A DNA stretch of 64,000 nt from positions 1,585,824-1,649,823 of the forward strand of contig NC_018337.1 of NCBI RefSeq assembly GCF_000234665.1, read 5' to 3'. This DNA is from Leishmania mexicana MHOM/GT/2001/U1103 (taxonomy: Eukaryota > Euglenozoa > Kinetoplastea > Trypanosomatida > Trypanosomatidae). The notes below the pieces were generated by a model. It worked only from the letters and a program-made list of their open reading frames with translations. It was not told where the DNA came from and searched no databases. Below, one piece after another: positions 1 through 8,118 of this stretch. Each line of letters begins with the position of its first letter. Within the stretch, counting starts at the first letter, position 1. The position numbers and the translations under genes were made by a program.

Positions 1-89
1 TGAGCGCTTGATCGGCTTCGGCGCCACGAGTGTGCTTGTCATTCAGCGGTGTCTTAGGTGGGGCGCATCTTTGTCGGCCTCCCCGTCCT

Positions 90-126
90 CCGGTTTTTCC
101 TTCTGTTTTTTTTGAGTTCAACTCAG
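90..126 (+). promoter_or_regulatory. Polypyrimidine tract and trans-splice acceptor of the PP6-like gene
   Basis: A T-rich tract (about 91-113) is followed by AG at 115-116 and a second AG at 125-126. Either would be a spliced-leader acceptor, leaving a 5' UTR of only about 8-18 nt before the ATG at 135. This rules out the upstream in-frame GTG extension as coding. Confidence 0.6.
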
Positions 127-134
127 CGTCTCGC

Positions 135-1073
135 ATGCGCGCCATGAACCTCGATGCCTGGGAGGAGAAGGTGCGCCTTGTGCAGCCGCTGGAGATGAAG
201 GAAATGCAGCTTCTGCTTCGCACAGCCGTAAATCTGCTCATCGAGGAGAGCAACGTGCAAGTGGTGCACCTCCCTGTTACCATCTGCGGTGACATTCACG
301 GTCAGTTCCTCGACCTTCTGCGACTCTTCGAGGTGGCAGGAGAAATTCGTCGTGAGACGGGCAGCATGAACTACATCTTCCTAGGCGACCTCGTCGATCG
401 GGGGCGCAACAGTGTCGAGGTACTCACCTTTCTTTTGATTATGAAGCTCAAATACCCGCACAAAATCACTCTCATCCGCGGCAACCACGAAACGCGGCAA
501 GTCACCACCATGTACGGCTTCTACGATGAGTGCGCCGAGAAGTACGGCACGGTGGAGATATGGAAACTGTGCACAGAGGTGTTTGACTGCATGCCGATTG
601 CCGCACTTATCGAGGGCAAAAGTCTTTGCATTCACGGTGGCCTGTCTCCTGAAATCCGTGCGGTCGATCAAATTCGGTTGCTGAACCGGCGGCAAGAGAT
701 TCCGAACGAAGGACCCTTCTCTGACCTCGTCTGGTCGGATCCGGAGAATGTGGACGGCTGGGTGGTGTCGCAGCGTGGAGCCGGCTTTCTTTTTGGCGCC
801 TCCGTCGCGCAAGAGTTCATCCACCGCAACCGGCTCAACCTCATCGCCCGCGCCCATCAGCTCGTACACGAGGGATTCAAGTACCACTTTGACGAGGAAT
901 ACCTCTGCACAGTGTGGTCAGCGCCAAACTACTGCTATCGATGCGGCAACCTCGCCAGTGTTCTGCGCATCTACGGGGACCACTCGCGCGAGTTTGTCGT
1001 CTTTAAGGAGGTGGAGGCACAGATCGCCATCTCTGACGAGCCAAGGACGAAGGAGCCGGCCTACTTTCTGTAG
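135..1073 (+). CDS. Serine/threonine protein phosphatase catalytic subunit, PP6/Sit4-like
   Basis: Metal-dependent Ser/Thr phosphatase of the PPP family, PP2A/PP4/PP6 branch. The catalytic motifs appear in order: GDIHGQ, GDLVDRG, RGNHE, HGGLSP, then SAPNYCYRCGN. The C-terminus is YFL, the conserved methylatable tail of this branch. Around HGGLSP the wording (DQIR...RQEIP, DLVWSDPE-VD, RGAGFLFGA, RAHQLVHEGFK) is closer to PP6 than to PP2A. The first ATG gives 312 residues; a second ATG at 144 gives 309, a typical family length, so either start is possible. Family members act in growth control, the cell cycle and stress signalling with SAPS-type regulatory subunits; that role is inferred here. 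The family call is secure; PP6 rather than PP4 is likely but not certain. Confidence 0.88.
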   Translation: MRAMNLDAWEEKVRLVQPLEMKEMQLLLRTAVNLLIEESNVQVVHLPVTICGDIHGQFLDLLRLFEVAGEIRRETGSMNYIFLGDLVDRGRNSVEVLTFLLIMKLKYPHKITLIRGNHETRQVTTMYGFYDECAEKYGTVEIWKLCTEVFDCMPIAALIEGKSLCIHGGLSPEIRAVDQIRLLNRRQEIPNEGPFSDLVWSDPENVDGWVVSQRGAGFLFGASVAQEFIHRNRLNLIARAHQLVHEGFKYHFDEEYLCTVWSAPNYCYRCGNLASVLRIYGDHSREFVVFKEVEAQIAISDEPRTKEPAYFL

Positions 1074-1940
1074 CGCGGTCCCCCCTCCTCTCGCCCCACT
1101 TCATGTGCCTGCTGGTCGCTGGGTGTTCTGAGCTGACGGCACGGCAGTCTTGCGGTCTTCAATTTTTTCTCTTTGCGCTCTGGCACATTCAGCGTATGTG
1201 TCTAGGTCTCCCCTGGAGAGGAATCTCTCCCCTCCTCTCTCTCTGCCTCTCTGTCTCTCTCTCTCTCTGAATCGGCAGATAACGAAGTGCTCATGGAGAA
1301 CGGATGCGCCACCCCCCTCCCCTCCTCACCCCGAAGGGCGCTTCTCTCTCGCAGTACCCTAACCACACCCGTCCCGCATGCGTGTGATCGTGCGTAAGAG
1401 AAGCGGTGTTTGCCTCTCCTCCTCCGTCTCTCTCCGTTCGCGTTTCTCTCCGTGCGCCAACAAGGGCTGGCTCAACACACAAAAGAGGTGAACTCTTCAC
1501 GCGCGCAGACGTGCATGTGCAGTGGAGAGGACACCTGTATCAACTTGGCTCGTATGTTTGCTTCTCTCTCGCAGCATACCTGCCCACTCTTTTAAAGGCA
1601 CGCAGCGCTTCTGGACGCTGACAAGCGACACTATTGACGCCTCGTCCGACGGTCGCGTTCCTGAGAGCTCCCCACTGTACCATTCCAAGCGCACCCAAAC
1701 GCGAGTTGTCTTCCCACTCGGTCCGCTGAGAATGCTGTCTTCGATATTTTTCACTTTCTCGCCTCTTCCATACCACCTTGATTTCCGACTCCCTCCCTCC
1801 CCCAACCTTCATTCCGTCGCAGGTGGCTCAAGATCTGCGAAGAATCGCTAAATCGCCTCCGCAGTCGACGGATACCTCCCGGTGTATGCACCACGCACAT
1901 ATACGCTCTTGTGTCACTCACACCACTTATCCGCGCTGCG
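1074..1940 (+). other. Intergenic spacer with splice acceptor and overlapping uORF
   Basis: No gene is seen. A CT-rich microsatellite lies at about 1225-1270. A long pyrimidine tract (about 1740-1818) ends at AG 1821-1822, the probable acceptor for the next gene. The leader that results contains an upstream ATG at 1886 whose 24-codon reading frame ends at 1960, overlapping the main ATG at 1941. Confidence 0.5.
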
Positions 1941-2606
1941 ATGCCGTTTTGTTTGGCTGAGCTAAAGAACGTGTTCTTCGACGCCCTCACCGGCTGCCCA
2001 CCAGACGCGCCACAGCAGACGAGAGACATGGCGGTGACCGTGGCCGGCGCGTCTCTCTTCGCTGGATCGTGGCAACCGCTGGAGGCAACACGTGTGCCGG
2101 TGCGCGCCTACCTGCGCGGGACAGGCGAGCTCGATACGGAGGACTCATGCAGGAGATCTGTGGTGCGCGTCGTGGATGCGGCGATGAACGATCTGCTCAA
2201 CGACGATGCCGTGAACGCGTTTATCGGAGCCAGGGCGTGCGAGTCGGCCGACGTCGTTGGAGCATGTGAGCACATCTTGCGCAAGTACCTCCTTTGGATC
2301 CTGGATGGCTACTTGCACTACGACGGGACGGTCCAGTGCCCCTTCTACGATGCACTCAAGAGTACGGTGTGCGCGTTTTCGCTGGAGTGGGGTCAGACGT
2401 TTGGGCCGATGTTTGCGGAGGCGCAAAGCCCGGACGAGTTCTTCAACGTTTTGGTCACGCGCGGCGCACTGCACCACGCCACTGCCATGGCGACGAACCC
2501 CGACGACGCGAAGGTGCGTATGGTGACCGCCATGTCTATTCAGGTCTTTCTGATGGCCAAGACGTACTCGCCAAATACGCCGTTTCCGTCACAATTCGCG
2601 CTCTGA
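1941..2606 (+). CDS. Hypothetical protein, 221 aa
   Basis: I do not recognise this family. The ATG at 1941 is preferred because the longer frame begins only with GTG at 1911. The protein is soluble-looking, with no signal peptide or membrane segment. It is rich in predicted helices and has two Cys-containing stretches near residues 80-115. The C-terminus ends in a Pro/Ser-rich tail (PNTPFPSQFAL). Codon use is GC3-rich like its neighbours, and it has a good upstream pyrimidine tract and AG, so it is probably a true gene. A short uORF overlaps its start and may lower translation. Function is unknown. Confidence 0.7.
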   Translation: MPFCLAELKNVFFDALTGCPPDAPQQTRDMAVTVAGASLFAGSWQPLEATRVPVRAYLRGTGELDTEDSCRRSVVRVVDAAMNDLLNDDAVNAFIGARACESADVVGACEHILRKYLLWILDGYLHYDGTVQCPFYDALKSTVCAFSLEWGQTFGPMFAEAQSPDEFFNVLVTRGALHHATAMATNPDDAKVRMVTAMSIQVFLMAKTYSPNTPFPSQFAL

Positions 2607-3057
2607 AATTGCTTTCGCCAGGTCAGGGGTCACGACGGTATCGCCCCGTCTTGCTGTCGTGTTCGCTTTCGCTCTTCTCCCCTTGTCTCGTACGTCGCTC
2701 TTCCGCGGGCACCCGGTCGACAATTCCTGTCGAGTTTCTCAAGTATTCGTGTGAAGGTGCCTCCCTTTTCACCGCGCGTGCCGTTTTCCTGCCTCCTCTC
2801 TTCTCAGCACCCGCCGTCTGTGCCTGCCTGCATCGTGAACAGGATGCGCACCCATGTCTCGGAGAAAAACGGAGCGATGGCATTGCGTGTGTCGTACACA
2901 TGGCGTCACTGTGGGCTGGTGGCTGAAAGACGTGATGTGTACTTCTCTTTCTCTCTCCCCCTCTTCCTCTTTCCTCTCCAGCGCACGCACATCTGAACTG
3001 GCGTGCGGGACGTACACACCTGCCCAAGAACGCAAGTCACGAGGCACCGTTTAACGC
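2607..3057 (+). other. Intergenic spacer
   Basis: No gene is seen. A strong pyrimidine tract (about 2941-2978) ends at AG 2980-2981, the likely acceptor for the POLD3-like gene. No ATG lies between it and the start at 3058. Confidence 0.5.
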
Positions 3058-4530
3058 ATGGAATCGAAGGTGATTACGTTGCTTACTTCACGGCCACTGT
3101 TGACCGTGGCTGAGGCGGCCATGGAGCTTGGGCTGGCTCATAGAGAAGTGCAACGGATCTTCGCCTCCGTCGCTGCATCACACGAGGGCGTCTACACACT
3201 ACTGTCCAGCTCGGTCAAGGAAGCAGCCCACGGCAGCGCCACGGCGGTTGTATTGCGCAAGGCAGATCGCCTCGAGGAAGACGCCTCCGCGTACGCACTC
3301 CTATCCTTGACATACCCCACGAATATGTCAGCGTCGTCACTTCCGGTGCAGTTGCATCCCTGCAGAGAGGTATCGCTGCGCACGTATCCATTAGTTGCAA
3401 GGGGCGACATGGAAACCCGCGCTGCCGCGACAGCTCCGCCTGTCGCCGCCGCTGTGCCAACGGCAACGGAGCTGACAAGAACAGAAGGCATTAAACCTGC
3501 GGCGGCATCGTTGTCTGTTGCTACTGCAGTCGCACTGACAATACCCCCACTAGCGCAGGACGAACCGCCTCGAAGCACGCCGGCCCCTGCGACTGTGACA
3601 CTTCCCAAGGAAGAGACGGCGGCGCGAACGCCGTCGCCGAAGCCGACTCTCTTCGATAAGATGAAGCAGGGGGCGGCGGCTACAAGGCGCCCTCGCACGG
3701 AGGAGGCGTCCTCTAAACCGCTGCGTCAACCAGCGAAACCGAAAAAAGTGGCGAAGACGGAGAACACGACGAGTTTGGCCAAGCTGGCGCGTGCGTCGAG
3801 GAGGAAGAGCGGTGGCCCCTCTGCAGCCGCAGGCGCCAGCACCGCGCCGTCCTCTGTGCGCTTTCTCGACGACGACGAGGATGCGACGACTCACTTTGGC
3901 CAGAACGAGAGCAGCAGCAGCAGCCATTCAGAGGCCATCGCGAAGGAAGAGCTGCCCATCTTTGACGTGGTCGAGGTGCCTGCCTCAAACGACGAGGTTA
4001 TCATGTGTGACGACGCCCCACCGCTCGCATTCCGCCCAGCAGCGCAGCGACTCTCTCCACTGATACCAACTCCTACCAAGAAGGGGCCTCTGGCCAAGAA
4101 GGCGACCTCAGCCGCAGTGGCGGCAGAGACAGGTGCAGCACAGTGCAAGCTTAGCACCTTCTTCAACGTCGCTGTCGTCGAGTTCCAGAAAGCGTACGTG
4201 CGCGAGATGCAGACGGAAATGAAGGTGGAAAACGGCGAGTTTGTCTGCTGTGATGTACCCCGTTACAAGCACAGCGCCACAGGAGAGGTGATTAGTGAGG
4301 GCGAGTATCACCAGCGCACCGCGGCGTTGGTCCGAAGCAAGTCGCAAGACTCCGCCGGAAGCACCCCGAATCAGAAGTCCGCCGGCGCCTCTGTCGAGTC
4401 ACCACCGTACCCGGCTGCAGCGCCGAAGACGGGTTCGCGAGGCACTCCACAGAGGTCGGCGACGCAAGAGAAAACGGCAGCGGCGCCGGCCAAGACGCTT
4501 CACTCCTTCTTCAAGACTTCCTCGACCTGA
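3058..4530 (+). CDS. DNA polymerase delta subunit 3 (POLD3/Pol32)-like PIP-box protein
   Basis: The 490-residue protein has three parts. The N-terminus (about 1-110) has a winged-helix-like start (VITLLTSRPLLTVAEAAMEL) resembling the POLD3/Cdc27 N-terminal domain. The middle is long, low-complexity and Ala/Pro/Thr/Lys-rich (about 115-340). The C-terminal third has a canonical PCNA-interaction box, QCKLSTFF, at about 362-369, then a block around EFVCCDVPRYKHSATGEVI resembling the segment before the PIP box in POLD3. It ends in a second PIP-like motif, KTLHSFFK, near 479-486. POLD3 tethers polymerase delta to PCNA in replication and repair. The family call rests on layout and motifs, so it could be another PCNA client. 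The two PIP-type motifs are certain. Confidence 0.6.
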   Translation: MESKVITLLTSRPLLTVAEAAMELGLAHREVQRIFASVAASHEGVYTLLSSSVKEAAHGSATAVVLRKADRLEEDASAYALLSLTYPTNMSASSLPVQLHPCREVSLRTYPLVARGDMETRAAATAPPVAAAVPTATELTRTEGIKPAAASLSVATAVALTIPPLAQDEPPRSTPAPATVTLPKEETAARTPSPKPTLFDKMKQGAAATRRPRTEEASSKPLRQPAKPKKVAKTENTTSLAKLARASRRKSGGPSAAAGASTAPSSVRFLDDDEDATTHFGQNESSSSSHSEAIAKEELPIFDVVEVPASNDEVIMCDDAPPLAFRPAAQRLSPLIPTPTKKGPLAKKATSAAVAAETGAAQCKLSTFFNVAVVEFQKAYVREMQTEMKVENGEFVCCDVPRYKHSATGEVISEGEYHQRTAALVRSKSQDSAGSTPNQKSAGASVESPPYPAAAPKTGSRGTPQRSATQEKTAAAPAKTLHSFFKTSST

Positions 4531-5273
4531 AAAGGACGGTGTACGTGTGCGGTGGTGTTTCTTAGGTCGTCTTTTTCTTTTTTTTTGAGGAGGAACGTAG
4601 TCCTCTGCGCAGGTGCAACGGTCATCCATTCGGAGAAGAGGCGAGCTGTGTGTAACAGGAGAGCCTTGCTGGCTGATCGCATTTTTCACAACTATCTGGT
4701 ATGCTGAGGTGTGCCTGTGAAGCAGTTTACTAGGCAGCAGTGGTCTGTTTGCGTGAAGGGCGGCCTCCACTCCTGCTGTCCTCTCCTTCTCCCTCAAGGG
4801 ACTGGGCCCCGTGCGAGAGCGCACAACTCCTTCACGGCACCCCCTGCGTCTTTTTCGTATCTCCGTTCCCCTGCACCATCATAGAGGCAAACGCCCCTGC
4901 CGCTGCGCCAGCACACACACACACGTGCACGCAGTCGGCATCCATAGAGTTTTTTTCGTGCTGTTGTTTCCAAGGTTTGCACAAGAGGGGAAAGAACAAC
5001 GTAAAACTGCGGTGATGTGCGCCACACGTGAGCTGGCATGACGTCCCGCCGTGCGTTGCACGGCGTTTCATTTACGCCGTTCCGCTCTCCTCGCCTTCCC
5101 ACCCCGTATTTTTCTCCGTTCGCTTATGTATGCATCACGTTGGGACACAAAAGAGACGCGATGTCCCTCTGTGGCTAACGCAAAAGGCCCCTTCCCTGCC
5201 CTTACTGTGGTGGGTGAGGGAGCAGCTTGTGCTCTTTCTCTCTCTCTGTAGGCATTGGAGAAGCACAACCGCG
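4531..5273 (+). other. Intergenic spacer
   Basis: No gene is supported. It contains a T-run at about 4568-4586, a CA-rich stretch at about 4911-4930, and the acceptor of the next gene listed separately. Confidence 0.4.
5229..5251 (+). promoter_or_regulatory. Trans-splice acceptor defining the small membrane-protein gene
   Basis: A CT-rich tract ends in GTAG, with the AG at 5250-5251, 22 nt before the ATG at 5274. It shows that a separate mRNA starts here and that the upstream part of the longer frame (from 5028) is not translated. Confidence 0.6.
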
Positions 5274-5567
5274 ATGACATGGAACAGTGCCGTTGCGTTG
5301 GGGCCAAGTCTCCCCTTCGTCCTCTTCGACAAGCGCGCCCAGCCGCGTGCGAACTGGCAAGAGGTGCTGAGGCGCACATATTTTCCCCGCGTGCACTGCA
5401 AGAATCCTTTTCACAACCTCCATGGTCTGCATGACGGATTCGCCCCCCTATCTTTCCCCCTGTACTTCTTCATCGTCCTCCTTTACTGCGCTGCAGGCGC
5501 CTGGATGCAGTACGAAACGTATGCACAGGACTATCGTTGCCTGTCCTTTGCTTGCACCGTACTTTAG
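5274..5567 (+). CDS. Small single-pass membrane protein, 97 aa (possibly mitochondrial)
   Basis: Short gene recognised from a well-placed acceptor 22 nt upstream and a following acceptor for the next gene 70 nt after its stop. Residues about 1-55 are hydrophilic with Arg/His/Trp-rich stretches; residues about 57-77 (PLYFFIVLLYCAAGAW) form one transmembrane helix, followed by a short Cys-containing tail. This layout is common in accessory subunits of trypanosomatid respiratory complexes or the F-type ATP synthase, but I cannot name the family. The reading frame is open further upstream, but that part lies before the acceptor. Confidence 0.6.
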   Translation: MTWNSAVALGPSLPFVLFDKRAQPRANWQEVLRRTYFPRVHCKNPFHNLHGLHDGFAPLSFPLYFFIVLLYCAAGAWMQYETYAQDYRCLSFACTVL

Positions 5568-5619
5568 TTCCTTGGGTGTGCTCTCGCCGAGGGTGCGCAG
5601 ACATTGCCTTCTGTGCTCG

Positions 5620-5637
5620 TTCAGTTTCTTTCTGTAG
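5620..5637 (+). promoter_or_regulatory. Trans-splice acceptor for the LYR-like gene
   Basis: A pyrimidine tract (CAGTTTCTTTCTGTAG) has its AG at 5636-5637, giving a 47-nt leader before the ATG at 5685. Confidence 0.6.
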
Positions 5638-5684
5638 GCGGAGGGCGCTCTCAGCGGCGCTGCGGACGCCGCACGCCCCGCGGA

Positions 5685-6296
5685 ATGAGCAAGCAAGTTC
5701 TTCAATCCCTTCCGCTGGCTAAGGGGAAGGACATCCACAGCCGAATGGCAAAGTTGGCACTCTACAAGGAGTGTCTCGCCCTGGCGTACCTTGTGCGCAA
5801 CAAGTTGGTTCGCGAGCACACGCTGCGGGAGGTGCGTGAGAAGTGGCTCGAGCACCGCGGCGACGGCGGTCACACCTTGCAACTCCAGCTGGCCAGCTGC
5901 CTGGATAGAATCGCGTACGGCCGCATGTGCCACTCAAAGGCGCGTCAGCGCCTCCTCCCCAATGCGAGCGAATCGTACGACTGGGGGGTGGTGAACCCGA
6001 TGGAGAATCACGAGAAGTTGATTCGCCGCCGAGAGGAGCGGCAATGCCCGGACGCTTTTAACCACAGTCGCGGTAAGCGCGACTTTGTACCCATGTCAAA
6101 TTGGGGTTACGGCAACATGGACCCGGATGCGATTGCGAAACACAAGGAGCTGACCGATCGGCAGCACTTCATTGGGCCCCATTGGCGCGATCGGCCGAAG
6201 CCGATGGTCCTCGAGGACCTGAGCTTTGAGGAGGAGCTCTATGTTCACTTTCAAGGAAAGCCCAAGATGCGGAAAACGCCCAAAAAGCACTTCTGA
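5685..6296 (+). CDS. Hypothetical basic protein with LYR-like N-terminus, 203 aa
   Basis: The ATG at 5685 is the first after the splice acceptor. Residues about 22-60 (KLALYKECLALAYLVRNKL, then charged helix) resemble the Complex1/LYR motif: an L-Y-R/K triplet followed by a basic helix. LYR proteins are small mitochondrial adaptors in Fe-S delivery, respiratory complexes or the mitoribosome. The rest is basic and Trp/Pro-rich (SNWGYGNMDPDA, GPHWRDRPKP) with a Lys-rich end, fitting a complex I accessory or mitoribosomal component. I cannot assign a named family, and the LYR reading is tentative. Confidence 0.65.
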   Translation: MSKQVLQSLPLAKGKDIHSRMAKLALYKECLALAYLVRNKLVREHTLREVREKWLEHRGDGGHTLQLQLASCLDRIAYGRMCHSKARQRLLPNASESYDWGVVNPMENHEKLIRRREERQCPDAFNHSRGKRDFVPMSNWGYGNMDPDAIAKHKELTDRQHFIGPHWRDRPKPMVLEDLSFEEELYVHFQGKPKMRKTPKKHF

Positions 6297-7065
6297 TGTC
6301 GCTGCGTGGGTTCGTGTGTGCGTGCGTGCAGCCCCAGGGCCGACCCTGTACCTGTGATCCTGCGCATCACTGCTGCAGAGAAGCATGAGGGTGTGGCCGA
6401 GGAGCCATCTCGGTGCCATGCCGACACCCGCCTTCCTTCTCGTCAGTCTTTTTTTTTCACTTGTGCAGAGGTTCTTGTTTTGCGCGCCTTCACAGAGCAG
6501 AGCTCCACTGACACTGCTCTTCGGCTGGGTAGTGACGCACACACCCACATGCGCATCGCAGGACACCCTTCGATATTATCCCTCAATGCTTCTCCTGTCC
6601 TTCATGTGGGATGACCCCTCCTTCTCCCTCTCGTCACTGCAGGGTGAGAACCGCCAGATGAGCCGTGTACAAGCAAGCAAGCGGTTTGAAGTGCAAGGCT
6701 GGAAAGGGGGCAGGAGCGTCAGGAGCCTGCATTGCGTGCCAGTAATATGCTGCCCCTCTCCTTCCCTCCCTCCGTTCACTCCGGCTCGTCTTTTGCCGGT
6801 GTGTCGAATTGGCGGTGGCGTGGCTATGGGAGTGCTCCGCCAAGAGTGTCGCCACGGCGCACCACAACTCTCGCTCTCCTCTCTATTTCTCTGTCACTAC
6901 CCTTACCGCCCATACTCCCTCATCCTCATCTACCTTATTCTTTCACGCGATACAAGTCGTCTGACGGGCGCCGCGTTTTCTTCTGCCTCTATTCGCGCCC
7001 ACCGTGGGCCGTTCGGCGCTTGTCGTGCGTTTCATCAGCCCACACACGCGCGCCGCCTGACAGCC
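6297..7065 (+). other. Intergenic spacer
   Basis: An in-frame open stretch runs through much of this region, but it precedes the probable acceptor AG at 6955-6956, which follows a long pyrimidine-rich stretch (about 6870-6948). I treat it as non-coding. Confidence 0.45.
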
Positions 7066-7362
7066 ATGTCACAACTATCGATCGTAAAAGACCAGCTGCT
7101 TAGTAAGGGCATCAACCACTTTGTTGTGCTGTCCAGCTCCGGTCAGGTGGTCGAGTACAGCGGTGACTTTGAGAACAAGGAGAAGCAGGTGCTGGCGTAT
7201 GCTATTCTTCAGCAATGCTCTGCACTGTTTGCGAAAGGTGAGTCGATGAAGCGAGTCACCATGAAGTTCGAGGACGTGCTTTACGTGGCGACGACCGTTG
7301 AGGATAGTGCAACGGTGTACGGCGTGGTAGCCAAGCGTCCCACGAACGGGGCAACGATGTAA
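7066..7362 (+). CDS. LAMTOR4-like (Ragulator subunit) roadblock-fold protein, 98 aa
   Basis: Length and wording match the LAMTOR4/C7orf59 family, whose human member has 99 residues. There is an N-terminal helix, then HFVVLSSSGQVVEYSGDFEN, corresponding to the LAMTOR4 stretch with VLS..G.V..SGD.EN. A helix follows, then strands (KRVTMKFEDVLYVATTV, TVYGVVAKR) matching the closing beta strands and the terminal Lys-Arg. In other eukaryotes LAMTOR4 is part of the lysosomal Ragulator scaffold that anchors Rag GTPases and TORC1. Whether trypanosomatids have a full Ragulator is not shown here. The ATG at 7066 is chosen because the long upstream frame lacks an acceptor. A generic roadblock/LC7 protein is the alternative. 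Confidence 0.65.
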   Translation: MSQLSIVKDQLLSKGINHFVVLSSSGQVVEYSGDFENKEKQVLAYAILQQCSALFAKGESMKRVTMKFEDVLYVATTVEDSATVYGVVAKRPTNGATM

Positions 7363-8118
7363 TGCTCGCTTGCGTACCTGCGACGGTTTTGTTTGTTTCT
7401 GAGCGAAGGCGGTTGCCAGACATTTGGGATCGGTGTGTCTATGCGTACCGCACCTTTCTCGTTGCCTCTATCGGTGTCTGCCTCTCCGCTGCGTTGTCTC
7501 CCTGGGGGGCGGACCTGTTTCGCTTTTTTTCTTTGCGTTGTCGACTATGGTGAAGGTGACGCACTGTAGAGCGGCATGCTTCTCTGTGATCAAGCTCCCT
7601 CGATGCCTCCATCTGTACCCGTTGCTTCATTGCGCCATTTGCATCCGCTAAATCGTCAGCTTTAGGCTGGACACTCAGGTGTTCACTGCACCCCTTAGCC
7701 CGTGGGGGATGTGCTTTGTGCGGTGAATTGCGCGTCTCAGCGCTGTGACATGTATTCTACGAGTGCAGTGGGCTGCGATCAATGACAGCTCTCCGTCCGC
7801 TACCCTCCTCCCTCTCCTCCTACTCCCTTTTGCCTCCACTCCTTGTATTCCTGCACGTCGGAGACTCACACGGCGTGAAGCAAAATTGTGCGTGCTGCGA
7901 AGTGGTAATGTGACGCTGTACAAATTCAAGCATCCGCCATCCTTCCCTTTCTCACTCCCCCTCTCGCTCATCTCACGCCTTGCACCTCTTCACGTGTATG
8001 TGTGTGTGTGCGTGTGTCACAAGACACTGACGACAACGAACTTCGCCTTTTGGCGTGTGCCTCTGGTTCTCTCGCTGTCAGCTTAGCCGCGTTGGCGTCC
8101 TTCCTGATTCCACCCTCA
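7363..8118 (+). other. Intergenic spacer
   Basis: No gene is seen. A pyrimidine tract (about 7925-7993) and GT repeats (about 7994-8018) are followed by an AG at about 8022-8023. No ATG occurs between there and the FHA-BRCT start at 8119. Confidence 0.45.

Noticed and set aside
30..134. N-terminal extension of the phosphatase to a GTG at 30
   Set aside because: Precedes the pyrimidine tract and AG acceptors (115-126), so it is not in the mature mRNA; the family starts near 135/144.
6385..7065. Long in-frame extension of the LAMTOR4-like protein
   Set aside because: Precedes the probable acceptor at 6955-6956 and reads as Ser/Leu/Pro-rich spacer; the 98-aa form matches the family length.
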